DNA from: QWQI01 sp964608915
GTDB lineage: Bacteria > Planctomycetota > Planctomycetia > Isosphaerales > Isosphaeraceae
Length of the DNA: 64,000 bases
Assembly (NCBI GenBank): GCA_964608915.1
Contig: CAZSQA010000012.1
Location: 97,537-161,536, forward strand
Direction: 5' to 3'
In this document: positions 1 through 8,352 of the stretch, in pieces
Position numbering within the stretch: the first letter of the stretch is position 1
Layout of the letters: every line of letters starts with the position of its first letter
Notes under the pieces: generated by a model
The model's database searches: none
What the model was told of the DNA's origin: nothing
Seen by the model: the letters and a program-made list of their open reading frames with translations, nothing else
Position numbers and translations under genes: made by a program

Positions 1-664
1 GAGTTTCGGCGATACGGATTGCCTCCTGAATCGTTTCGTATGGCGGCGTGCCCCGTTCGTCCCGCCAGGCCGACTTCAACGAAGGAACCGGATCGCTTGC
101 TTGCCAGGGCGCCCAAAGCTGCTGCGCGGCGGCGTCTCGATAGCGACCCTGCATGCGGAAATAACGTTCGAGCCGCTTTCGTGCCTCGATCACATCCGGG
201 TCGGATTCCGGGTCCTGCTTCACCGCCGACTTTCCGCCACTGGCGCGATCGACGGCATTCAAGAGTTCGTAGATGGCATCTTCCGCCGCACGCCAGCGGC
301 CGGAGTCGAGTTCGACTTCGGCCAAAGCCAGCCGGGCCTGGCCAAATACGGGTGAGCCTGTCGGCACTTTCCGCAGATTCGTCAGAGCCGCGGCGTTGTC
401 GCCTGCCCGCCAATCGCAGAGGCCGGTCAGATAGTCCAGCTCATGGGCCGTATCGAGAAACGACGAAACGACACTGTTTCGCGCGGCGTTGAGCGAGCCG
501 CGAGCCTGCGCGTGCTGACCCTGGGCCACCATTGCCCGGCCGGCCGCCCGATTCCGCGAAAACGCCCGGGCCTGAAAAAAACCGAGAGCCAACACGGCGA
601 TCCCGCATAGGACGAGAAACAGAACGTAGGGCCTGGCCCCTCCTGAACTTGTTTCGGAACTCAT
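1..664 (-). CDS. TPR-repeat membrane-anchored protein, C-terminus cut by window edge
   Basis: The reading frame is open from the ATG at 664 down to base 1, so only the first ~221 residues are present. After a short Ser/Gly-rich start there is one hydrophobic segment at about residues 12-30 (PYVLFLVLCGIAVLALGF), then Ala/Arg/Leu-rich helical repeats that read like TPRs (for example FGQARLALAEVELDSGRWR). The ATG overlaps the TGA of the preceding gene (ATGA, 4 bases), so the two are translationally coupled. A role as a membrane-tethered scaffold partnering the TPR/FG-GAP protein is inference. The domains beyond the edge are unknown; the neighbour suggests it may also end in an FG-GAP or ASPIC region. 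Confidence 0.75.
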   Translation of the reverse strand, partial: MSSETSSGGARPYVLFLVLCGIAVLALGFFQARAFSRNRAAGRAMVAQGQHAQARGSLNAARNSVVSSFLDTAHELDYLTGLCDWRAGDNAAALTNLRKVPTGSPVFGQARLALAEVELDSGRWRAAEDAIYELLNAVDRASGGKSAVKQDPESDPDVIEARKRLERYFRMQGRYRDAAAQQLWAPWQASDPVPSLKSAWRDERGTPPYETIQEAIRIAET

Positions 665-3600
665 TGGCCGGAATCCCCCGACGGTTTCGCTGGCGCGGCT
701 GCTTCGGCCACCGGCGGAACCACGATCGGTTCCGCAGCAGTCGCCCCTTCCTTCAGAAGATAATACCGGCCGGTCTCCAGATTCGCGTGCCTGTCCACCT
801 GGCCGGAAGGCCACTTCACGATGACTTCATCCAGTCGCTGCACTTGCCCCAGCCCGAAATGCAATCTGGGCGAATTCGCCGATTGATAACTGCCACCGCC
901 GTTTCGATAGCCATGGCGTACGAAATCGCCTGACTTCACGGTCACCCGGGCGCCGACGCCGTCTCGATTCGACTTCGTCCCGACCAGGCGAAACCCGACG
1001 AATCGCCCGGAATCGGATTCTCCCGCACCGAGATTGCGAAAGACCGCAAGCGGCGAATCGAGACTCAACTGCACGAAATCCAGACGGCCGTCGTGATCCA
1101 GGTCACCCACGGCGAGCCCCCGGCCCAGCCGCGGCACACCGATATCCGCACCGCCTCTGGTCGTGGCATCGTAAATGCGGCCCGAGCGCGTGCCCAGCAG
1201 CAACTGCGAAGGCATTTCGTAGGGAATCACTGGCCGCACGTCATTCACGTGCCCGTTGGCCGTGAAGATGTCCATAAGGCCGTCGTCGTTCATGTCGGCC
1301 ATCACAGTACCGAAGCCGAGACGGTAGCGCGTGGCGTCTTTCAGGCCAATTCCCGCGCCACGTTCTCGAAAGACCATTCCGCCGAGATTCTGGAACAGGC
1401 TCGTCGATTCGCCGTAAAAATTGGTCACGGAGACGTCGAAACGGCCATCCGCGTCGAAATCGCCGAATCCGACGCCCATCCCCGCCTGATACCCGCCGTC
1501 CGAATTCGCGGCCACACCGGCCAGAACACCGATCTCCTCGAATTTCAAACCGCCGAGATTCCGGAACATGAAGTCGGCGGTGCCGTCGTTCGCGACGTAT
1601 AGATCGACGAGGCCGTCCTCATCGAAATCCGCGGCGACCACGCCCAGCCCTCGACCTTCGGTATCGGCCGCCGTTATGCCGGCTTCGGCGCTGATATCGA
1701 CGAAACGGCCGCCATCGTTGCGGAACAGGTGATCGGGCCGGGCCGTCAGCAGGTGCGGCACGCAATAGGCGGGCGGTCCGCCGGTCTCGGTCGCGCAGTG
1801 CCGTGGATCGGCAGCATCCCATACGACGTAATGGCAGACGTAAAGATCAAGGTCGCCATCGTTGTCAAGATCGGCGAATGCAGCCGAACTGGGCCAATCG
1901 CGGTCGCCCGAAAGGCCCCAGGCGGCGGTCACGTCCTCGAACTTTTTGCCGCCGACGTTTCGATAGAGTGCATAAGACCCGTATCGGGAAACGAAAAGGT
2001 CAGAGAAACCGTCATTGTCGATGTCGCCGACAGCCGCGCCGTGGCCGTATCCGACTCGCCGGGCGGGCAGGCCAGCGCGAGCGGTGACATCTTCGAACTT
2101 GCCGTCGCCGAGATTGCGAAAAAGCCGATCGCCCGGACTGTCCATGCTCGCAGACGCATCGAACGGAAACGCTCCTCCCTGAACGACGAAGATATCGAGA
2201 CGATCGTCGCCGTCGAAGTCGAGAAGGGCGACTCCGCCGCTCATCGTCTCGGGCAATTGTTTACGCGGTGACCTGCCGCTTTCGAAGACGAAATCGAGCC
2301 CTGAGGAATGTGCGATATCCTGAAACACAGGACCCGGCGGGCTGGAGATTCGATCCGGCTCGAGCGGGCTGGCGGAGGCTGGTACGGCTTGCGGTTCAGC
2401 AGTCTTTACGGCGTCCGCGAGTTCCCAGAATCTTGCGTTGCGGCGGGTGGCTTCGTCGAGGCCCCTCAAACGTCGTGCCCGTTCCAGCAGTTTCTGGTCG
2501 GCCGGCGCCTTACCGAGCATCATACGAACGAACGCCGCCGCTTCGAAATAACGGCCGAGCCTTTCGGACAAATCGGCCATCGGCGCAGCCTCTACGCGAA
2601 AATCCACACCGACACGATTGGCGTATTCGCGTCGATCGTGATCGAGAGTCAGTCGCTTTGACCTCAAGGCGGCCGCCTTCTCGCGATCTCCGGCTTCCAC
2701 ATAGGCTTCGGCCAGCCGGTCAATCACGGCGAACTCGCCTGGACTCGTCTCCAGACACGACTCGAGAATCCGAATCGCCTGTTCTTTGCCGCCTCGGCCG
2801 GCCGCCACCATCGCGGCGGCTCGCGCGGCCACGCCTGGCTGGGGTATGTCAGGGTCGAACAGTTTTCGAGCCTCATCGACGACTTTCCAGTCGCCCCGGT
2901 CGAGTGCCTCCAGAAATCTCGCGAACGAGACGGCGGCATCATCGGGATTCGCTTGTGCCAGGTTCGCAAGAATCGCGCGGGAATCTTCGGATTGCCCGGT
3001 TCTCATCGCCAGATACGCCCGGCCGAGAGCGACACCCCGATCCTCAGGCGCACGCGCCGCGGCCGTATCGAGCCTCTTGCGAACGTGTTCCACCGGATAG
3101 ACTTCCAGGTCGAGCGTCAGATGCGCCCTCAACACCGCGACGGTTCGCGAATCGTTGGGCCCGTGTTTTCGCTCGTTATCGCTCAAATTTCGGCGAATCA
3201 GCGGCCGGGCTTCTTCCAGCCGCCCTTCCATCCAGAGCAGCTGCATGAGCGCGTGGCGAATTTCGGTACGCATAGGCCCTTCGGCTTCCAGCGATTTGCG
3301 GTACCGGACTTCGGCATCGTTGAGCTTGCCGTCGTCCTCGTACCATTCCGCGACCCGAAGCGTGGCTTCATCGAAAAACCTTGTGCCGGGGCTCAAATCG
3401 TTCCAGTTCACGATCGCCAGGTCACGCCTTCCGGTCTTTTCCTGACAGAGCCCGAGCAGATAATCGCGCTGGTCGTTCTTCGTGAGCGAAAAGCGGTCGA
3501 GACTTCGCAGAACGGGCAAAGCGTCGCGATAACGCCGCCCTTCGACCAGCGAAATCGCGGACTGCATCTTGCCAGCCTGCCAGGCCGAAAGACGAATCAG

Positions 3601-3726
3601 ACCGAACAACAGGGCAATCGTCGATATCAGCGCGATCGTCACGAACCGACCAGGACGACGTCGCGATTTCTGGCGCGAATCCGCGGTCGGACGTGATGTT
3701 TCTGAGTTTTCGCGGTGGCTGGTCAT
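661..3726 (-). CDS. TPR + FG-GAP/VCBS + ASPIC/UnbV (CRTAC1-like) protein
   Basis: A protein of about 1021 aa. An Arg-rich cytoplasmic start is followed by a membrane helix at about residues 27-47, then TPR-like helical repeats over roughly residues 50-440. From about residue 470 there is a beta-propeller-type region with repeated calcium-binding loops (DFDGDDRLD, DIDNDGFSD, DLDNDGDLD, DFDEDGLVD, DFDADGRFD, DMNDDGLMD, DLDHDGRLD). The C-terminus holds an ASPIC/UnbV domain (TKSNRDGVGARV, then WPSGQVDRH). I chose the ATG at 3726 over an upstream in-frame ATG at 3927 because the extra 67 residues lack any domain and AGGGG lies about 9 bases before 3726. The protein is probably anchored with its propeller outside the cytoplasm. 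Family members are common in planctomycetes and their biochemical role is not established. It is the first gene of a coupled pair. Confidence 0.88.
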   Translation of the reverse strand: MTSHRENSETSRPTADSRQKSRRRPGRFVTIALISTIALLFGLIRLSAWQAGKMQSAISLVEGRRYRDALPVLRSLDRFSLTKNDQRDYLLGLCQEKTGRRDLAIVNWNDLSPGTRFFDEATLRVAEWYEDDGKLNDAEVRYRKSLEAEGPMRTEIRHALMQLLWMEGRLEEARPLIRRNLSDNERKHGPNDSRTVAVLRAHLTLDLEVYPVEHVRKRLDTAAARAPEDRGVALGRAYLAMRTGQSEDSRAILANLAQANPDDAAVSFARFLEALDRGDWKVVDEARKLFDPDIPQPGVAARAAAMVAAGRGGKEQAIRILESCLETSPGEFAVIDRLAEAYVEAGDREKAAALRSKRLTLDHDRREYANRVGVDFRVEAAPMADLSERLGRYFEAAAFVRMMLGKAPADQKLLERARRLRGLDEATRRNARFWELADAVKTAEPQAVPASASPLEPDRISSPPGPVFQDIAHSSGLDFVFESGRSPRKQLPETMSGGVALLDFDGDDRLDIFVVQGGAFPFDASASMDSPGDRLFRNLGDGKFEDVTARAGLPARRVGYGHGAAVGDIDNDGFSDLFVSRYGSYALYRNVGGKKFEDVTAAWGLSGDRDWPSSAAFADLDNDGDLDLYVCHYVVWDAADPRHCATETGGPPAYCVPHLLTARPDHLFRNDGGRFVDISAEAGITAADTEGRGLGVVAADFDEDGLVDLYVANDGTADFMFRNLGGLKFEEIGVLAGVAANSDGGYQAGMGVGFGDFDADGRFDVSVTNFYGESTSLFQNLGGMVFRERGAGIGLKDATRYRLGFGTVMADMNDDGLMDIFTANGHVNDVRPVIPYEMPSQLLLGTRSGRIYDATTRGGADIGVPRLGRGLAVGDLDHDGRLDFVQLSLDSPLAVFRNLGAGESDSGRFVGFRLVGTKSNRDGVGARVTVKSGDFVRHGYRNGGGSYQSANSPRLHFGLGQVQRLDEVIVKWPSGQVDRHANLETGRYYLLKEGATAAEPIVVPPVAEAAAPAKPSGDSGQ

Positions 3727-3848
3727 GGTTCTCGATCCCCTGCGGAAAGCGCTGGGTCTGAGCGGTTCGACTCCGTCACATCGGGCCTGATGCGCGATTC
3801 CGGATTCGGTTCGATCGACGTGTGTGAGGAGACTGGATCTCGAAGGTA

Positions 3849-3878
3849 TTGACCCCGATGGAATCACACTATGATAAT
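3849..3878 (+). promoter_or_regulatory. sigma70-like promoter for the small lipoprotein gene
   Basis: TTGACC at 3849-3854 and GATAAT at 3873-3878 are separated by 18 bases, and an overlapping TATGAT begins at 3870. It lies about 80 bases upstream of the TTG start of the lipoprotein gene, in the divergent gap between that gene and the CRTAC1-like gene. Confidence 0.45.
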
Positions 3879-3957
3879 TGAGCCTCCTGCCTTGGAAAAT
3901 CCGTCCCAACGGAAAACCTGTATTCAATCAGTCCACTGACCACCGGGAGTGTGTCCT

Positions 3958-4179
3958 TTGAGAGCGTACAAATTGATCGCGGGTCTGAGCACGATGTCGG
4001 CGTTGATCTTCACGGTCGCTGGCTGCGGCGGCGGCCGTCCTGAAGGCGATCTGCCGGTTTCGAACACCCCGATATCTCAGCAGGAATCGGACAAGAAAGC
4101 GATGGAAATCTTCAAGGCTCAGGGCGGCATGTACAAGGGCGCTCCTGGCGCTCCGGCTCCCAAAGCCCCGGGCAACTGA
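3958..4179 (+). CDS. small lipoprotein of unknown function
   Basis: About 73 aa. The N-terminus is MRAYKLIAGLSTMSALIFTV followed by the lipobox-like VAGC and a Gly run, so a type II signal peptide with lipidation at that Cys is likely. The mature part is short, polar and ends in a Gly/Ala/Pro stretch (GAPGAPAPKAPGN). I chose TTG at 3958 because GGGAG at 3944-3948 is well spaced from it; the GTG at 3949 abuts the Shine-Dalgarno with no spacer. The gene has its own promoter and terminator ahead of the ribosomal cluster. I recognise no domain. Confidence 0.7.
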   Translation: MRAYKLIAGLSTMSALIFTVAGCGGGRPEGDLPVSNTPISQQESDKKAMEIFKAQGGMYKGAPGAPAPKAPGN

Positions 4180-4210
4180 TACGTCCCGGGTTTCCGAAAT
4201 TCCGACGCAG

Positions 4211-4246
4211 CGCCGGTCGCATCTCGCTACCGGCGTTTCGGTTTTG
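4211..4246 (+). terminator. rho-independent terminator after the small lipoprotein gene
   Basis: CGCCGGT (4211-4217) pairs with ACCGGCG (4229-4235) around an 11-base loop and is followed by a T-rich run (TTTCGGTTTTG). It separates the lipoprotein gene from the rpsB promoter. Confidence 0.7.
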
Positions 4247-4274
4247 TTCCGGAAAGCCGTTCGAAAGGAATCCA

Positions 4275-4304
4275 TTGACGATACGTATCGATATCGATTA
4301 GAAT
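4275..4304 (+). promoter_or_regulatory. sigma70-like promoter ahead of rpsB
   Basis: TTGACG (4275-4280) and TAGAAT (4299-4304) have an 18-base AT-rich spacer. This is the best promoter match in the translation cluster. The rest of the 4305-4483 leader, about 180 bases, contains no convincing ORF and could hold an S2-responsive leader as in other bacteria, though I saw no specific structure. Confidence 0.6.
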
Positions 4305-4483
4305 TTTCGCTCCGATCGAACCGATGAATTTCTCATCGAACGGTAACCCGGGCGGCGTCATGGTCATCCGGTACGGTTCGAGAATCGACATCCGACCCCT
4401 TTCAGCACGAATGCCCTGGTCGATATCCGCCTGGGGAAGCTCATTCGGGAATTGTCCGCAAAGCGAGAGCGAAGGAAAACTCA

Positions 4484-5419
4484 GTGTCCCTCGTCGTCAA
4501 AGACCTGATCGAAGCTGGTGTCCATTTCGGCAGCCGTGCACGCCGCTGGAATCCCAAGATGAAGCCGTACATTTACGGCAAGCGGAATCTGATCCACATC
4601 ATCGACCTGAAGGAAACGGTCCGCGGTCTGCTGCGAGCCGGCAAGTACTTCAACCGCGTGGCCTCGAACAACGGTCTGATCCTGTTCGTGGGCACGAAGC
4701 GTCAGGCGACGGACACCATCATGGAGCAGGCCACTCGCTGTGGCATGCCCTACGTGACGGAACGATGGCTGGGCGGTACACTGACCAACTTCGTCACGAT
4801 CCGCAGCCGGCTCAAAAGGCTGGAAGAGCTGGAGCGGATTCTGGACGGCGAGCAGGCCGCGAGCTATTCCAAAAAGATGATCTCGCAGCTCACCCGCGAG
4901 CGCAACAAGATCGACCGCAACCTCTCCGGTATCCGGATGATGGAACGCCGTCCGGAAGCGCTTCTGGTCGTCGACCCGGTGCGTGAGAAGATCGCCGTTC
5001 AGGAGGCCCGCAAGCTGGGCATCAAGGTGATCGCCCTGCTCGACACCGACTGCGATCCGGACATGGTTGACCTGCCGATCCCGGGCAACGACGACAGCAT
5101 GCGGTCGATCGAACTGATCGTCAAATATCTGGCCGACGCGATTCTCGAAGGCCGTGCCATCGCACCTCAGGTGGCCGAACCCGCCGAGCGCGATTCTGGC
5201 GACGGACGCGATTCCGATCGTGACCGTGGCAGAGGCAGGGGCGATCGTCGTGATCGTGACCGCGATCGTGGCCCCCGTCCCGGTGGCGGCATCCGCCGCG
5301 TCGGTCCCGCATCCGCACCTGTGGCCGTTGCCGAAGCTGCTCCTGCTGAAGCTCCTGCGACCCCCGAAGAGGCTCCCGCCGCGACAAGCGAACCGGAAGC
5401 TCCCACGGCGGAAGGCTGA
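4484..5419 (+). CDS. rpsB: 30S ribosomal protein S2
   Basis: A 311 aa S2 protein. Hallmarks are the N-terminal LIEAGVHFGSRARRWNPKM, the FVGTKRQA motif, ERWLGGTLTNF, and ALLVVDPVREKIAVQEARKLGI followed by IALLDTDCDPD. It binds the 30S head/body junction and recruits S1. The start is GTG with AAGGAAA upstream. The S2 fold ends near residue 225; beyond it is an unusual tail of about 85 residues, first Arg/Asp/Gly-rich (RDSDRDRGRGRGDRRDRDRD), then Ala/Pro/Glu-rich, presumably disordered. It is the first gene of the rpsB-tsf-pyrH-frr order that is widely conserved in bacteria. Confidence 0.98.
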   Translation: MSLVVKDLIEAGVHFGSRARRWNPKMKPYIYGKRNLIHIIDLKETVRGLLRAGKYFNRVASNNGLILFVGTKRQATDTIMEQATRCGMPYVTERWLGGTLTNFVTIRSRLKRLEELERILDGEQAASYSKKMISQLTRERNKIDRNLSGIRMMERRPEALLVVDPVREKIAVQEARKLGIKVIALLDTDCDPDMVDLPIPGNDDSMRSIELIVKYLADAILEGRAIAPQVAEPAERDSGDGRDSDRDRGRGRGDRRDRDRDRGPRPGGGIRRVGPASAPVAVAEAAPAEAPATPEEAPAATSEPEAPTAEG

Positions 5420-5485
5420 GACCACCGCTAAGTCGGTCGATCGAGAGTTCGAACCCGGCCGACTTCGATCCATCTCAATAATCAG

Positions 5486-5515
5486 CGTGGGGCCCTGGCC
5501 CCACGTTCGATTTTC
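5486..5515 (+). terminator. hairpin between rpsB and tsf
   Basis: CGTGGGGCC (5486-5494) and GGCCCCACG (5497-5505) form a perfect 9-bp inverted repeat followed by TTCGATTTT. It could be a full terminator or an attenuator that lowers tsf expression relative to rpsB. The whole gap, 5420-5709, is 290 bases and holds no convincing gene. Confidence 0.6.
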
Positions 5516-5709
5516 CGGTCATGGTGGAATTGTCGGATCCTGAGCGGCGGACATCGCATCACAGGGCGAGATTCCCGACGATTGCGGGCACCGGTCTACC
5601 CGGTTCGAACAGCGTATCCGAGTCGCTGGGCAGCCGGTACGCCACCGTTGACCATTTTTCAGAGCCTGACATTCACGGACACCCCGAATTACGAGGAGAT
5701 TCGACACTC

Positions 5710-6633
5710 ATGGCGGAAATCACTGCGAAGGTCGTCAACGAATTCCGGCAGATCACGGGCCTCGGTCTGATGGAGTGCAAGAAGCTGCTTCAGGAAGCCG
5801 AAGGCGATTTGAAGAAGGCCACCATCCTGGCCAAGGAACGTGGCCTGAAGAACGCCGAAAAGCGTTCTGGCCGCACCGCCAAGGCTGGCCGCATCGAAGT
5901 CGGCTTCAATGACGACAATACGGCCGGCGCGATCGTGGAACTGAATTGCGAGACCGACTTCGTCGCCCGCAACGACGCGTTCCGGGCCATGGCGACGGAC
6001 CTCATCAAGCACCTGATCTCGACTTCCGACGCGGCGGCCGAACTTCTCGCCCAGAAGTTCATCCTCAACCCGGCCCAGACCGTCAAGGAAGCCCTGATGG
6101 AGCTCAACGCCCGGACCGGCGAGAACGTCGCTCTGCCGCGCACCGAGAAGTTCCAGCTGACCAGCCCGGGCCGTGTCGACAGCTACGTGCACCACGACAA
6201 CAAGAGCGGTGCCATGGTCGAACTCGGCTGCGGCTCGAAAGAACAGGCCGCCACGGAAGAAGTCAAGCAACTTGCGAAGGACCTGGCCCTGCAGGTGGTC
6301 GCGTCCAATCCTCTCGCGATTGACCGCGAAGGCGTTCCGGCGAACCTGATCGAAGAGCAGCGGCAGATCATCGCCAAGCTCATGGATAACGATCCGGCGA
6401 ACGCCAAGAAGCCGGAGCAGATCCGCCAGAAAATCGCGGAAGGCATGCTCAACAAGTGGTTCTCCGAGAACAACCTGCTTGACCAGCCGTTCGCGAAGGA
6501 CACGGCCATGGGCACCGTCGCGGACGTCATCCGCAAGGTCTCAGCGGCCACGGGCGGCACGCCGATCAAGGTCAACCGGATCACTCGCTACGTCCTCGGC
6601 GAAACCGCTTCGCCCGAAGCCGGCGAAGAGTGA
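5710..6633 (+). CDS. tsf: translation elongation factor Ts
   Basis: A 307 aa EF-Ts, the nucleotide-exchange factor for EF-Tu. The N-terminal UBA-like module (VVNEFRQITGLGLMECKKLL) is followed by the exchange-core motif VELNCETDFVARND and a second core half (GAMVELGCGSKEQ, VASNPLAIDRE). The ATG at 5710 begins the canonical MAEITAKVVNEF start; an in-frame extension back to 5521 would cross the intergenic hairpin and has no family support. It is the second gene of the translation cluster and contains all expected EF-Ts regions. Confidence 0.97.
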   Translation: MAEITAKVVNEFRQITGLGLMECKKLLQEAEGDLKKATILAKERGLKNAEKRSGRTAKAGRIEVGFNDDNTAGAIVELNCETDFVARNDAFRAMATDLIKHLISTSDAAAELLAQKFILNPAQTVKEALMELNARTGENVALPRTEKFQLTSPGRVDSYVHHDNKSGAMVELGCGSKEQAATEEVKQLAKDLALQVVASNPLAIDREGVPANLIEEQRQIIAKLMDNDPANAKKPEQIRQKIAEGMLNKWFSENNLLDQPFAKDTAMGTVADVIRKVSAATGGTPIKVNRITRYVLGETASPEAGEE

Positions 6634-6739
6634 ACCATCGCGGAATTCGATCGAGCCAGGGTCCGTGTTTCCGGATCCTGGCGGATCGCTTTTCCGAACC
6701 AATCGCACCGTAACGATTTTCTGACGAAGGCGACCGAAC

Positions 6740-7492
6740 ATGACGGGTTCCAGCAGCGGCAAGCCGGCGTTTCGACGTGTTCTCCTCAAGCTCTCCGGCG
6801 AAAGCTTCGGCAGGCCGGGCGAAGGGGGCCTGTATCAGGACGAAATCAGCCGGATCGCACGTGAAGTCGCCGCGGTCGCCAGTCAGGGCGTGGAACTGGC
6901 CATCGTCGTCGGTGGGGGCAATATTTTGCGGGGTTCGGCCTTCGCGAAGGGCAATCCCCTCATCAAAGAACCGACCGCCCACTACATGGGCATGACGGCC
7001 ACTGTCATCAACGGACTGGCCTTGCGTGACGCCCTGGAGCACTTCGGGCAGGAAGTCCGGCTCATGACGACGATCCGTATGGATCAGGTCGCCGAGCCGT
7101 TCATTCAGCCCAAAGCCATGAGCCACCTGCGGAAGAAGCGGGTGATCATCCTGGCCTCGGGCACCGGCAGCCCGTTCGTCACGACGGACACGGCCGCCGC
7201 GCTGCGAGCGAAGGAACTCGAAGTCGACGTGCTCATGAAAGCGACTCGCGTCGACGGTGTCTATTCGGCCGACCCGGAAAAGAACCCCCACGCGATTCGA
7301 TATGAAACTCTCGGCTACGATCAGGTCGTCCGCGATCACCTGAAAGTCATGGATATGACGGCCATCGGCATGTGCATGGACAACGACATGCCGATCCTGG
7401 TGTTCGACTTCAAGCGCGAAGGCAACATCGAGCGGGCCATCGTCAAGGGTGAACCGCTCGGCACCTGGGTGTCCAATCGGCCACGCCCCTGA
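6740..7492 (+). CDS. pyrH: uridylate kinase (UMP kinase)
   Basis: A 250 aa member of the bacterial amino-acid-kinase-type UMP kinases, phosphorylating UMP to UDP for pyrimidine nucleotide synthesis. Visible motifs are RVLLKLSGESF (phosphate-binding start), VVGGGNILRG, the FVTTDTAAALRA nucleotide-binding segment, and LMKATRVDGVYSADPEKNP. Length is normal for the family. It lies 106 bases after tsf and 138 before frr, in the conserved tsf-pyrH-frr order. Confidence 0.97.
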   Translation: MTGSSSGKPAFRRVLLKLSGESFGRPGEGGLYQDEISRIAREVAAVASQGVELAIVVGGGNILRGSAFAKGNPLIKEPTAHYMGMTATVINGLALRDALEHFGQEVRLMTTIRMDQVAEPFIQPKAMSHLRKKRVIILASGTGSPFVTTDTAAALRAKELEVDVLMKATRVDGVYSADPEKNPHAIRYETLGYDQVVRDHLKVMDMTAIGMCMDNDMPILVFDFKREGNIERAIVKGEPLGTWVSNRPRP

Positions 7493-7630
7493 GCCAGCTT
7501 CCCGCCCGGCGGCTTGAACGCGTACCCGAGTGAGGTTAACTTGGTGTCCTGACGCGCACGCCGGACCTCGATAGACCCTTACCACGACACTGCCCGAACC
7601 GCGGCCGGTCATGACCAGGAGATCAGGGAT

Positions 7631-8191
7631 ATGACCATCGACGACATTCTGCTCGAAACCGAAGAACGCATGGAAAAGTCGGTCACCTTGCTGTCCGACC
7701 AGTTCCGGGGCATCCGCACGGGCCGCGCCAGCACAGGCCTGGTCGAATCGATCCGGGTCGAATACTACGGCTCGCCGACACCGCTCAAGCAACTGGCCAA
7801 TCTTTCGACGCCCGAGCCTCAGCAGATCCTGATTCGGCCCTTCGATCAGGCCGCCATCGGCGATATCGTCAAGGCGATCCAGTCGAGCGAACTCGGTCTC
7901 ACGCCGAATTCGGACAACAAGGTCATCCGCCTGAACGTACCTTCCTTGTCCGTCGAGCAGCGCAAGAAGATCAGCGGCCGCGTGAAGGACCTGGCGGAAG
8001 AAGCCCGCGTGGCGATCCGCAACATTCGCCGCGACGGCAACAAGCACGCTGACCAGCTCCAGACGGATAAGCTGATCACCGAGGACGACTGCAAGTCCTG
8101 CAAGGAAGACATTCAGAATCTGACCAAAAAGTTCGAAACGAAAGTCAACGAAACGGCCGAGAAGAAAACGGCCGAAATCATGGAAGATTAA
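7631..8191 (+). CDS. frr: ribosome recycling factor
   Basis: A 186 aa RRF of the expected length. With EF-G it splits the post-termination ribosome. Diagnostic segments are FRGIRTGRASTGLVESIRVEYYGSPTPLKQLAN (split here by reading only the ends: FRGIRTGRA and YYGSPTPLKQLA), the IRPFDQAAIGDIVKAIQSS hinge, and the C-terminal helix with VAIRNIRRDGNKHADQL. An AGGAGA-type ribosome site lies just before the ATG. It is the last gene of the translation cluster and is followed by a long hairpin. Confidence 0.97.
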   Translation: MTIDDILLETEERMEKSVTLLSDQFRGIRTGRASTGLVESIRVEYYGSPTPLKQLANLSTPEPQQILIRPFDQAAIGDIVKAIQSSELGLTPNSDNKVIRLNVPSLSVEQRKKISGRVKDLAEEARVAIRNIRRDGNKHADQLQTDKLITEDDCKSCKEDIQNLTKKFETKVNETAEKKTAEIMED

Positions 8192-8232
8192 GCCCGCTGA
8201 CGACACGTCGGCCTTCACCTCCCGCGAATTCC

Positions 8233-8282
8233 ATCAGCCCGACCGGCAGCCTCCACAGCCGCCGATCGGGCTGATCGTCTTG
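8233..8282 (+). terminator. terminator-like hairpin after frr
   Basis: ATCAGCCCGA (8233-8242) pairs perfectly with TCGGGCTGAT (8266-8275), with an inner GGC/GCC pair, followed by a weak CGTCTTG tail. It marks the end of the translation cluster. Confidence 0.55.
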
Positions 8283-8352
8283 AATCGTCGCGGCACTTCG
8301 CCGATGATGGAGTTCAGAGCCCTCCTTCGACCCGACCCAAGATCCGAAAATC

